DNA of 64,000 nt from Xanthomonas arboricola pv. juglandis. GTDB taxonomy: Bacteria > Pseudomonadota > Gammaproteobacteria > Xanthomonadales > Xanthomonadaceae. Location of the stretch: assembly GCF_001013475.1 (NCBI RefSeq), contig NZ_JZEF01000002.1, forward strand, positions 560,785 through 624,784. The letters are read 5' to 3'. The position numbers were made by a program, and so were the translations under genes. This document shows, in pieces, positions 56,562 to 64,000 of the stretch (its first letter is position 1; every line of letters starts with the position of its first letter). The notes beneath the pieces were generated by a model. That model searched no databases. It was not told the origin of the DNA and saw nothing but the letters and a program-made list of their open reading frames with translations.

Positions 56562-57500
56562 ATGAGGTTGCCGATGCTGCTGCGTACCGTTTGTTTGCTT
56601 TTGCTGTTGCTCACCGCATCCGGGCTGCAGGCACAACCGCATCCCGGGCCCGGGACCGAGCTGGCGCAGGTGCGCACCGACGATGGCCAGAAGCTGGCGG
56701 TGTGGTCGCGCGTCCCCGCGCAGCCGCGCGGCACGATCCTGCTGGTGCATGGGCGCACCTGGAGTGCGTTGCCCAATTTCGATCTGCAGGTTGCCGACGA
56801 GCCGCGCGATGCGCGCTCGGTGCTGGCGGCATTGGCGCAGGCCGGCTATGCCGCCTACGCGGTCGATCTGCGCGGCTATGGCGGCAGTGCGCGCGATCGC
56901 AGCGGCTGGAACACGCCCGCGCGCGCCGTGGCCGATGTCGATGCGGTGCTGAGCTGGGTTGCCCACCAGCACCCGCAGCTGCCGCCGCCGGCGCTGCTCG
57001 GTTATTCCAATGGCGCGCGGGTGGCGTTGCTGATCGCCCAGCAACATCCGCAGGCGGTGTCGGCGCTGGTGCTGTACGGCTTCCCGGACGATGTCGACGC
57101 AGCGCCCGACACCACTCCGGCGCCGGCGCAGCCATTGCGTGCGCGCACCACGGCCGCGGCGGCCGGCGAGGACTTCATCACCGCCAACGCCGCACCGCCT
57201 AGCGTGCGTGCGGCCTATGTGGCACAGGCGGTATCGGCCGACCCGGTGCGCACCGACTGGCGCGCGATGGAGCAGTTCGCCTTCCAGCCCGAGCAGGTGA
57301 CCACGCTGCCGGTGTTGCTGCTGCGTGGCGTCGACGATCCCATCGCGACCCAAGCGGACAACGCGCACCTGTACGCACGTCTGCGCAGCGAAGACCGCAG
57401 CTGGGTCACGCTGCCGCACGCCGATCACGTGGCGCATGTCGAGGACACCCATGCCGCCTGGGTGGATGCGGTGGTGAGCTTCCTGCGCCGGCCGCGCTGA
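56562..57500 (+). CDS. Exported alpha/beta-hydrolase
   Basis: A 312-residue protein with a signal peptide (LLRTVCLLLLLLTASGLQAQ). The hydrolase core has ILLVHGRTWSALPNFDLQV, the nucleophile elbow LLGYSNGARVALLIAQQ, the acid in LLLRGVDDPIATQ and the His in LPHADHVAHVEDTH, so the triad looks complete. It lies between pcaC and pcaR on the pca strand. A role in freeing aromatic acids from esters is tempting but unproven. The ATG at 56562 starts the signal peptide; an in-frame start at 56322 does not fit. Confidence 0.8.
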   Translation: MRLPMLLRTVCLLLLLLTASGLQAQPHPGPGTELAQVRTDDGQKLAVWSRVPAQPRGTILLVHGRTWSALPNFDLQVADEPRDARSVLAALAQAGYAAYAVDLRGYGGSARDRSGWNTPARAVADVDAVLSWVAHQHPQLPPPALLGYSNGARVALLIAQQHPQAVSALVLYGFPDDVDAAPDTTPAPAQPLRARTTAAAAGEDFITANAAPPSVRAAYVAQAVSADPVRTDWRAMEQFAFQPEQVTTLPVLLLRGVDDPIATQADNAHLYARLRSEDRSWVTLPHADHVAHVEDTHAAWVDAVVSFLRRPR

Positions 57501-57515
57501 GCGCGCCGCTGGCGA

Positions 57516-58373
57516 CTAACTCAACAACGCACCCAGCCGCTGCGCCGCCTGCTTCAACGGCTCCAGCAGCGTCTGCATCGTCTGCAAGCTCACGCGCCCG
57601 GCCTGGGCGCCGATGTTGAGCGCGGCGATCACCTCGCCGCGCAGGTTGCGCACCGGCACCGCGATCGAGCGCAGGCCGATTTCCAGTTCCTGGTCGGTCA
57701 GGCACATGCCTTCGCGGCGCGTGCGCGCCAGCACTTCCAGCAGTGCAGAAGCCTGGGTCACGGTGCGGTCGGTACGCGGGCGCAGCGTGGTGCGCTCCAG
57801 GTACGCCTGCAAGGTGTCGCCGGGCAGGGCGGCCAACAGGACGCGGCCCATCGAGGTGCAGTAGGCCGGCAGGCGTGTGCCCGGGCGCAGCCCGATCGAC
57901 ATGATGCGCACCGTCTCGGCGCGCGCCACGTACAGCAGGTCGTCGCCGTCCAGCACGCCCAGTGAGCAGGATTCGTGCAACTGGTCGCGCAGCCCGTCCA
58001 GCACCGGCTGCGCCGCCGCGGTCATCGACGAAGACGCTGCATACGCACCGCCGATCCCCAGCACGCGCGGCAGCAGCACGTAGCCGCGGCCCTGCTCGCC
58101 GACATAGCCCAGCCTGGCCAGGGTATGCAGCACCCGCCGCACCGCCGCACGCGAGATGCCGGTTTCCAGGCTGATCTGCGATATCGTCACCTCGCGCGCG
58201 TGCTGGGCGAACACGCTCAGCACCACCAGCCCGCGGCCCAGCGAGGTCATGAAGTCCGGGTCGCCCTGGGCGGCGGCGATCTGCTGCATCAACTCATGCG
58301 GCAGGCCGCGTTCGCTCCCGGCGGTGGCCACGGTGGTGGTGGGTTTGCGGCGGCTGGAGGCGGGCTCGGGCAT
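57516..58373 (-). CDS. pcaR: IclR-family activator PcaR
   Basis: A 285-residue IclR regulator of the PcaR/PcaU group. The winged helix is VTISQISLETGISRAAVRRV with LHTLARLGYVGEQGRGYVLL. The effector domain has QLHESCSLGVLDGDDLLYVA, RAETVRIMSIGLRPGTRLPA, YCTSMGRVLLAALPGDTL and CLTDQELEIGLRSIAVPVRN, all strongly PcaR-like. 3-oxoadipate is the usual inducer. It converges on the end of the pca run. A site of PcaR type lies before pcaI. Confidence 0.92.
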   Translation of the reverse strand: MPEPASSRRKPTTTVATAGSERGLPHELMQQIAAAQGDPDFMTSLGRGLVVLSVFAQHAREVTISQISLETGISRAAVRRVLHTLARLGYVGEQGRGYVLLPRVLGIGGAYAASSSMTAAAQPVLDGLRDQLHESCSLGVLDGDDLLYVARAETVRIMSIGLRPGTRLPAYCTSMGRVLLAALPGDTLQAYLERTTLRPRTDRTVTQASALLEVLARTRREGMCLTDQELEIGLRSIAVPVRNLRGEVIAALNIGAQAGRVSLQTMQTLLEPLKQAAQRLGALLS

Positions 58374-58520
58374 CGGATCGCAGCGTGGACGGGTCCGTGC
58401 ATGGTAAGCGCTCACGCCGATACATGCCCCCGGTCGCAGCTTGCGCCTGGACATGTAAGCGCTTCACCCTGGTTGCCGCATAATCGCCGCTGGTTTGTTT
58501 CGGATCGGTCTCCTTAGTCC

Positions 58521-59381
58521 ATGAAAACCCCCAAGGGCCTGCAACCGCTGATCGACGACGGCATCATCGACGAAGTGTTGCGACCACTGAAGAGCGGCAA
58601 GGAAGCATCCGTCTACGTGGTCAGCACAGGCGCCGACATCCTGTGCGCCAAGGTCTACAAGGACATGGCGCAACGCAGTTTCCAGGCGCGCGTGCAATAT
58701 CAGGAAGGCCGCAAGGTGCGTGGCAGCCGCCAGGCGCGCGCGATGGGCAAGGCCACCAAGTTCGGCCGGCGCGAAGCCGAGACCGCGTGGAAGAACACCG
58801 AAGCCGAAGTGCTCTATCAACTGATGGACGCCAGCGTGCACGTGCCCAGGCCGCGCGGCTATTTCCACGGTGTGCTGCTGATGGACCTGGTCACCGACGA
58901 GGCCGGCCACAGTGCGCCGCGGCTGGGCGAAGTGGAGCTGGATCCGGAGCAGGCGCGCAGCTTCCACAGCCGCCTGATCGGCGATGTGGTCAAGATGCTG
59001 TCGCTGGGCCTGGTGCATGGCGACCTGTCCGAATACAACGTGCTGGTTTCGCCCGAGGGCCCGGTGCTGATCGATTTCCCGCAGGTGGTCAGTGCTGCCG
59101 GCAACAACGCCGCACGCGACATGCTGCTGCGCGACGTGCACAACCTGCGCGACTGCCTTGGCCGCTTCGCCCCGGAGCTGCTGGACACCCATTACGGCGA
59201 AGAGATGTGGGCGCTGTTCGAAAAGGGCGAGCTGCGCCCGGACAGCGTGCTGAGCGGCCGCTTCACCTTCGACACCCGCCGCGCCGACGTGCGTGCCGTC
59301 CGCGCTTCGATCGAGGACGCACGCCAGGAAAACCTCATCCGTCAGCAGGGCCGCGAGGCCGCTGCCGAGGACGACCAGTAG
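58521..59381 (+). CDS. RIO-family serine protein kinase
   Basis: A 286-residue RIO1-type kinase, like the PA4780 group in pseudomonads. The nucleotide loop is SGKEASVYVV (residues 25-34), with the ATP-site Lys in CAKVYKDMAQRSFQ. The catalytic loop is VHGDLSEYNVLVS and the metal-binding part VLIDFPQVV. KKVRGSRQARAM-like basic sequence and ETAWKNTEAEVLYQLM are typical of the bacterial branch. Its substrates are unknown. It stands alone on the plus strand, divergent from pcaR. Confidence 0.9.
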   Translation: MKTPKGLQPLIDDGIIDEVLRPLKSGKEASVYVVSTGADILCAKVYKDMAQRSFQARVQYQEGRKVRGSRQARAMGKATKFGRREAETAWKNTEAEVLYQLMDASVHVPRPRGYFHGVLLMDLVTDEAGHSAPRLGEVELDPEQARSFHSRLIGDVVKMLSLGLVHGDLSEYNVLVSPEGPVLIDFPQVVSAAGNNAARDMLLRDVHNLRDCLGRFAPELLDTHYGEEMWALFEKGELRPDSVLSGRFTFDTRRADVRAVRASIEDARQENLIRQQGREAAAEDDQ

Positions 59382-59440
59382 CGCCGTTCCGGGTCACGTC
59401 CTGCCAGGACCACCGCGCGTACGGCGGCCAGTCTCGGCGG

Positions 59441-59650
59441 TCAGTCCAGCACCGGTTCCTCGGCGGCGTCGTCGCGGGTGAGCAGCAGATACAGCGCCGG
59501 CACCACCACCAGCGAGAGCGCAGTCGCCGAAATCAGGCCGAAGATGATGACCAGCGTGAGTGGACGATACATGTCGCTGCTGATCGCCAGCGGAACAAGC
59601 CCGATGATGGTGGTGATCGAGGTGGTGATCACCGGCCTGAGCCTGCGGGC
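59441..59650 (-). pseudogene. C-terminal remnant of an RND-type efflux transporter
   Basis: The minus strand reads RLRPVITTSITTIIGLVPLA, then MYRPLTLVIIFGLISATALS and LVVVPALYLLLTRDD. These are the last two membrane segments of an AcrB/HAE1-like pump. Nothing upstream extends it, so about 95% of the gene is lost. Confidence 0.8.
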
Positions 59651-59689
59651 CGCGCCAGCCGCCGCCGCTTCGCAGGGCAGGGAGCGCAC

Positions 59690-60315
59690 TGGTCATCGGC
59701 GGCGGTCGGCGCGCCGGACCGTCAGGCCGACCGACGCGGATCATTCGATGCGCCCGCACATCGCCGTCCGGATAACCGGGTGCGGGCAGGGCGATTGTCG
59801 GGCGATTCCGAACCCGCACTCCAGGGAGGCTGTCGCAGCTTCCGATGCTTTCGATCCGTGCAAGATATCGATCCATTCAAACGTTGTGAAGGTTGGCGCG
59901 GCACTGTCGATCCCGAGCGTCTGCCCAGCTGCCCATGCGGTGCCGAGTCGCGGTTCCTGGTTGACGGCGCCTGCCATGCCATACCGGGCGGTGATGACAT
60001 GCCTGCCCTCCAAGCATGTCATCAGACGCCGCAGCGTAGCGCGTGGCAGCACTAGCAAAGTGACGTATTTTGCCGGCAACGCGGTGTGATTATGCGGCGC
60101 GGCATGATCCCGCAGCGGGAACGCAGGCGGAATGCGCGCAGCGGGGCGCCTGCAGGATCAGGGCCTTACGCCACCGTCGATGCGTCGATGGATTCCGCCG
60201 GCGACCATGTCGCTGCGGTCTGCGCATGTCCCGGCCGGGGCCGCACGTGCACTTTTGTCAGCCGTCCTCAGACGCTGCTGATGTGGACGCCGACCGCGCC
60301 AGGGACGCCGGGGAA
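59690..60315. other. 626 bp without a credible gene
   Basis: An open frame of 112 codons exists on the minus strand (59741-60079), but it has no recognisable family and poor initiation signals. A hairpin gatgacatgc / gcatgtcatc with an 11-base loop lies at 59993-60023. Confidence 0.4.
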
Positions 60316-62217
60316 CTACGCCACCTGACGCCTGGCGCGCTCCAGATGCACCAGCAGCAGCGAGATCGCCGCTGGTGTCATGCCGGGAATGCGTTGCGCC
60401 TGGCCGATGTTCTGCGGGCGCACGCGTTCGAGTTTCTGCTGCACTTCGATCGACAACCCACGCACGCCAGCGTAATCGAATCCTTCCGGAATCGGCGTGG
60501 TTTCGTGGCGCTGCTGGCGCGCGATGTCGTCGCGTTGGCGATCCAGGTAACCGGCGTACTTGACGCTGATCTCCACCTGCTCGGCCACCTGCGCATCGTC
60601 CACGCCCGGCCCCAGGGTCGGCACGCGCATCAGCGTGGCGTAGTTGAGTTCGGGGCGCTTGATCAGGTCCAGCACGTTGGTTTCGCGGCTCACCGCCACA
60701 CCCAGGGTCTGGGCCACTTCGCGGCCCAGCGCATTGCCCGGGGTCGCCCACAGCAGCGACAGGCGCGCGCTTTCGCGCTGCACCGCCTCCTGCTTGGCCG
60801 CAAACCGCGCCCAGCGCGCATCGTCGACCAGGCCCATCGCACGGCCGACGCCGGTCAGGCGCGCATCGGCATTGTCCTCGCGCAGCTGCAGCCGGTATTC
60901 GGCGCGGCTGGTGAACATGCGATACGGCTCGGTAGTGCCGTGGGTGATCAGATCGTCCACCAGCACACCCAGGTAGGCCTGGTCGCGGCGCGGCGACCAC
61001 GCCGGTAATCCCTGCACATGACGCGCGGCATTGAGGCCGGCGAGCAGGCCCTGGGCGGCGGCCTCCTCGTAGCCGGTGGTGCCGTTGATCTGGCCGGCGA
61101 AGAACAGCCCGCCCACTGCCTTGGTTTCCAGCGAGGCCTTGAGCCCGCGCGGGTCGAAGAAGTCGTATTCGATCGCATAGCCGGGGCGGGTGATGTGCGC
61201 CTGCGCAAACCCGTGAATCGAGCGCACCAGCGCCAGCTGCACGTCGAACGGCAGCGAGGTGGAGATGCCGTTGGGATAGATCTCGGCCACGTCCAGGCCT
61301 TCGGGCTCGACGAAGATCTGGTGGCTGGTCTTCTCGGCAAAGCGCACCACCTTGTCTTCGATCGACGGGCAGTAACGCGGGCCGATGCCTTCGATCTGCC
61401 CCGAATACAGCGGCGAGCGATGCAGCGCGCTGCGGATGATGTCGTGGGTCTGCTCGGTGGTCTGGGTGATCCAGCAGCTGACCTGGCGCGGGTGATCGCC
61501 GAGCTGGCCCATGAACGACATCACCGGTAGCGGATCGTCGCCGGGTTGTTCGGCCATCACGCCGTAGTCGAGCGTGCGCCCGTCGATGCGCGGCGGGGTG
61601 CCGGTCTTGAGCCGGTCGATCGCAAACGGCCGCTCGCGCAGACGCGCGGCCAGCGTGGTGGCCGGCGGGTCGCCCATGCGCCCGGCCGCGTACTGGGTTT
61701 CGCCGACATGGATCTTGCCGGCCAGGAAGGTGCCGGCGGTCAGCACCACCGCCGGCGCTTCGAAACGCAGCCCGGTCTGGGTGACCACGCCGCGCACGCT
61801 GTCGGCTTCGGCGGCGCCGTGGTGGATGATCAGATCGTCCACCGCCGCCTGGAACACGGTCAGGTTGGGCTGCGTCTCGACGATGCGGCGGATCGCATTG
61901 CGGTAGAGGTTGCGGTCGGCCTGGCAGCGGGTGGCGCGCACCGCCGGCCCCTTGGAGGCATTGAGGGTGCGCCACTGGATGCCGGCCTGATCCGCCGCGC
62001 GTGCCATCGCCCCGCCCAGCGCGTCGATCTCCTTGACCAGATGGCCCTTGCCGATCCCGCCGATGGCCGGGTTGCAGCTCATCGCGCCCACCGTCTCGAT
62101 GTTGTGGGTCAGCAGCAAGGTGCGGGCACCGGCGCGCGCGGACGCCAGCGCCGCCTCGGTGCCGGCATGGCCGCCGCCGATCACGATGACGTCGTAGCGA
62201 TAGAAGGAGTCGGACAT
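60316..62217 (-). CDS. mnmG: tRNA uridine-5-carboxymethylaminomethyl modification enzyme MnmG
   Basis: A 633-residue FAD protein that, with MnmE, modifies U34 of tRNAs reading split codon boxes. The FAD loop is [80 protein letters not shown] and [20 protein letters not shown] are GidA signatures. The C-terminus has [20 protein letters not shown] and [18 protein letters not shown]. The ATG at 62217, with gaagga before it, gives the normal length. Confidence 0.97.
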   Translation of the reverse strand: MSDSFYRYDVIVIGGGHAGTEAALASARAGARTLLLTHNIETVGAMSCNPAIGGIGKGHLVKEIDALGGAMARAADQAGIQWRTLNASKGPAVRATRCQADRNLYRNAIRRIVETQPNLTVFQAAVDDLIIHHGAAEADSVRGVVTQTGLRFEAPAVVLTAGTFLAGKIHVGETQYAAGRMGDPPATTLAARLRERPFAIDRLKTGTPPRIDGRTLDYGVMAEQPGDDPLPVMSFMGQLGDHPRQVSCWITQTTEQTHDIIRSALHRSPLYSGQIEGIGPRYCPSIEDKVVRFAEKTSHQIFVEPEGLDVAEIYPNGISTSLPFDVQLALVRSIHGFAQAHITRPGYAIEYDFFDPRGLKASLETKAVGGLFFAGQINGTTGYEEAAAQGLLAGLNAARHVQGLPAWSPRRDQAYLGVLVDDLITHGTTEPYRMFTSRAEYRLQLREDNADARLTGVGRAMGLVDDARWARFAAKQEAVQRESARLSLLWATPGNALGREVAQTLGVAVSRETNVLDLIKRPELNYATLMRVPTLGPGVDDAQVAEQVEISVKYAGYLDRQRDDIARQQRHETTPIPEGFDYAGVRGLSIEVQQKLERVRPQNIGQAQRIPGMTPAAISLLLVHLERARRQVA

Positions 62218-62446
62218 GGGCGTGGACCAGGAGCAGAAGAAGGTTGGCGGCCGCGAAAGTATCGGCTGAAGGACGGGGAAGGTCACGAAATCACTAAAAG
62301 TGTGATTTCAAGCACATTATCGAACAGTGGTGCTCAAGTTGGCATGTTCCGTGCGGATATCCCTACTGCACCCGTCGTGGCATTGCGACATGGGCGCAAG
62401 GCTGGAATTGGAACAGGGGCCAGCCACGCGTGCGACGGGGTCGCGT

Positions 62447-62486
62447 AAGGGTCGGTAGTCGGGGGACTGCCGACCCTTATTTTTTT
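62447..62486 (+). terminator. Intrinsic terminator with no obvious gene before it
   Basis: aagggtcggtagtc / gactgccgaccctt form a 14-bp stem (one G-U pair) with a short G loop, followed on the plus strand by a seven-T run (a then ttttttt). No plus-strand gene is found between the mnmG start and here, so a short non-coding RNA from about 62230-62440 is possible. Confidence 0.75.
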
Positions 62487-62562
62487 CCGGAATCCATGCC
62501 GGCCGCAGGCCCGCCTGCCGGGTTGGGATACCCACAGGTACGGCAGAGCGGACGACAAAAAC

Positions 62563-62590
62563 ATAAAGCCCCGGCATGCCGGGGCTTTAT
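62563..62590. terminator. 28-bp perfect palindrome, bidirectional terminator
   Basis: ataaagccccggca and its exact complement make a 28-bp palindrome centred on gcatgc. On the minus strand it is followed by gtttttg, so it would end transcripts arriving from the lipoprotein gene (62795-63274). On the plus strand only ctttat follows. Confidence 0.75.
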
Positions 62591-62603
62591 GCATTGGAGG
62601 CGC

Positions 62604-62657
62604 CGATATCCGACAGGGCCGGAACAGGGGGGATCCAGATTTCCCTGTCGGACATCG
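62604..62657. repeat. Long inverted repeat of unknown role
   Basis: cgatatccgacaggg (62604-62618) and ccctgtcggacatcg (62643-62657) can pair over 15 bases with one G-U, around a 24-base loop. It lies just beyond the palindrome at 62563-62590, in a gene-free stretch. It has no T-run. Confidence 0.55.
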
Positions 62658-62794
62658 ACATAAGTCGGTCAGTGAAGCGAGTCAGGTCAAAAAATGACGT
62701 GGCGGGTCACACAGAGCACCTAGCTTGCGACCAAGTGCCGGCTGAACGCAAGCCCCCAACATCACCATTTGTGGGCCACGTCGCAGTCAGCCAC

Positions 62795-63274
62795 TCAGGG
62801 AATCTGCTGGCGTGTGTTGCGGGGTGCGGTCTGCCGTTGAATCTCACGGATCACCCGCGGCGGTGCACCGATGCGTGGCGGCGGCCGCGACGGCGGCGCA
62901 CCGGTCGCCGGTGGGCGATTGGGTTGCTGCGGGCGCGGCCCGTTGGGGCGGGGGCCGTTTGGACGCGGGCCGTAGAACGAGCCATTCGGACGCGGCGGCC
63001 GGTACTGCGGGCGTCGATCATTCTGGCGGTAGTAATAGCCGCCACCGCCACGGTAGACCGGATACACCGGGTAGTCGTACAGCCCGATCGACCCGGCACC
63101 ATAGGGGTAGCCGTACGGGCTGCCGTAGGAATAGGGTGAGTACCCCGGCGGGTAGCGATACTGCACCGCGGGCGCACCGCGGTAGTAACCGCCCGACCCA
63201 GCGCCGGTGTAGTCGTACGTTGCGCAGCCGCCCAGGGCCAACAGCCCGGCGGCGAAGATCAGACGGAATTTCAT
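62795..63274 (-). CDS. Tyr/Gly/Pro-rich lipoprotein
   Basis: A 159-residue hypothetical lipoprotein. The signal MKFRLIFAAGLLALGGC ends in a lipobox with Cys17. The mature part is low-complexity: Tyr/Gly/Pro repeats (YRYPPGYSPYSYGSPYGYPY), then a proline-rich basic tail with three tandem PRPNG-like units and PRNTRQQIP at the end. A perfect aggagg ribosome site precedes the ATG. Such proteins are common in Xanthomonas, and a cell-surface structural role is only a guess. A palindromic terminator lies 205 bp past the stop. Confidence 0.75.
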   Translation of the reverse strand: MKFRLIFAAGLLALGGCATYDYTGAGSGGYYRGAPAVQYRYPPGYSPYSYGSPYGYPYGAGSIGLYDYPVYPVYRGGGGYYYRQNDRRPQYRPPRPNGSFYGPRPNGPRPNGPRPQQPNRPPATGAPPSRPPPRIGAPPRVIREIQRQTAPRNTRQQIP

Positions 63275-63431
63275 TGATGGTGCCCTCCTGCAACCATGGT
63301 GCCACTTTCGAACCGATGCATTGAATCGGTCCTTAACTGTGCCGCAATGTGGCGCTTCTTCATCGATCCAGCATGCGCGGGCAGTGCGCCTGCAGCCGTG
63401 AAGGCGGGGACGATACGTTAATCTTGCAGGC

Positions 63432-64000
63432 ATGATCGAGACGGTCCCTCTTGCCCATTCCGACGTCCTGCAAGCCGCTGCGCGCATCGCGCCGCAGTGC
63501 GCGCCGACACCGCTGCTGACCGCGCACAGCCTGGACGCCCTCTGCGGCGCGCAGCTGTTCTTCAAGGCCGAACACCTGCAGCGCAGCGGCGCATTCAAGT
63601 TCCGTGGTGCCTGCAACGCGGTGTGGTCATTGCCGGCCGGGCTTGCCGCACGCGGTGTGGTCACCCATTCGTCCGGCAATCACGGCGCCGCACTGGCGCT
63701 TGCCGCGCGCACGCGCGGGATCGGCTGCCATGTGGTGGTGCCCGAAGGCGCGGTGGCCGCCAAGCTGGCCAATATTTCCCGTCACGGCGCCACGCTGTGG
63801 CGTTGCGCGCCCACCATCGCGGCGCGTGAGCAGATGTGTGCCGAGGTCCAGGCCGGCAGCGGCGCGACGCTGGTGCATCCGTATACCGACCCGGCCGTGA
63901 TCGCCGGGCAGGGCACCGCCGCGCTGGAGCTGCTGCGGCAGAGCGGCGGGCTGGACGTGCTGGTGGCACCGGTCGGAGGCGGCGGGCTGGCGGCAGGCAC
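63432..64000 (+). CDS. PLP-dependent serine/threonine dehydratase or serine racemase family, 3' end missing
   Basis: The first ~190 residues of a fold-type II PLP enzyme that runs off the window. The Schiff-base lysine is in QRSGAFKFRGACNAV. The phosphate loop comes later as VAPVGGGGLAAG, and THSSGNHGAALALAA binds the carboxylate. These features fit threonine/serine dehydratase or serine racemase. The ATG at 63432 starts at the family's normal N-terminus. Distinguishing dehydratase from racemase needs the missing C-terminal part. Confidence 0.88.
   Translation, partial: MIETVPLAHSDVLQAAARIAPQCAPTPLLTAHSLDALCGAQLFFKAEHLQRSGAFKFRGACNAVWSLPAGLAARGVVTHSSGNHGAALALAARTRGIGCHVVVPEGAVAAKLANISRHGATLWRCAPTIAAREQMCAEVQAGSGATLVHPYTDPAVIAGQGTAALELLRQSGGLDVLVAPVGGGGLAAG

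Noticed and set aside
59741..60079. 112-codon minus-strand frame
   Set aside because: No recognisable family, no ribosome site and no conserved context, so it is not listed as a gene.

Overview
The window is a high-GC proteobacterial chromosome segment that almost certainly comes from Xanthomonas. The main evidence is an integron cassette array lying directly beside ilvD, the position known for Xanthomonas chromosomal integrons. Its attC sites have the Xanthomonas pattern, and the rest of the gene content (MarR-porin-SDR-ALDH monolignol operon, van/pob/pca genes, HD-GYP and RIO proteins, many IS3 and IS4 elements) agrees. No rRNA or tRNA gene was recognised.

Layout. 0-5.3 kb: the end of an RND outer-membrane factor gene, then a decayed accessory zone. 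It holds a truncated palindromic repeat, an IS3 remnant, a frameshifted BPSL0761-type gene, the C-terminal stump of an M3 peptidase cut by an intact IS3 element, an XRE regulator and a second, degenerate IS3 transposase. 5.3-13 kb: an exported alpha/beta-hydrolase, then metR-queH-MTHFR on the minus strand, divergent from msuE-mesX-mesD, a probable oxygen- and flavin-linked folate-independent methionine synthase system. 13-19.2 kb: an IS4 element, an OprO/P-type porin, the divergent qorB/HxlR pair and a shrunken chemoreceptor gene. 19.4-25.7 kb: small hypothetical genes running into an integron array on the minus strand. The array has four recognisable attC sites (two degenerate at one core site), an AbiV-type defence gene, an Imm26-like gene and a cassette interrupted by an IS3 element. 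The integrase gene is dead (two frameshifts, a large internal deletion and a stop). 25.8-32.4 kb: ilvD, a Tat-exported GH5 cellulase, a YkgJ-type cysteine-cluster protein, a gamma-carbonic anhydrase and an HD-GYP c-di-GMP phosphodiesterase.

33-58.4 kb is an island for lignin-derived aromatics. A MarR regulator, a channel protein, an alcohol dehydrogenase and an aldehyde dehydrogenase (molRKAB-like) feed hydroxycinnamyl and benzaldehyde compounds inward. PobR/PobA turns 4-hydroxybenzoate into protocatechuate, and VanAB (with VanR) turns vanillate into protocatechuate. pcaIJFHGBDC, with PcaR, take protocatechuate to succinyl-CoA and acetyl-CoA. A glycerol block (glpR, glpD, glpF, glpK) sits between pobA and the van genes. 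The sequence shows convincing operator-like palindromes for the MarR, VanR, PcaR and GlpR proteins.

58.5-64 kb: a RIO-type kinase, an RND pump remnant, mnmG, a region of hairpins (including a plus-strand terminator with no gene before it), a Tyr/Gly/Pro-rich lipoprotein and the start of a PLP-dependent serine/threonine dehydratase.

The most noteworthy parts are the MesD/MesX locus with its neighbouring MTHFR, the inactive integron carrying an abortive-infection-type gene, the paired operators in the shared vanA/pcaI promoter region, and a family of about 115-130 bp palindromic repeats present three times.
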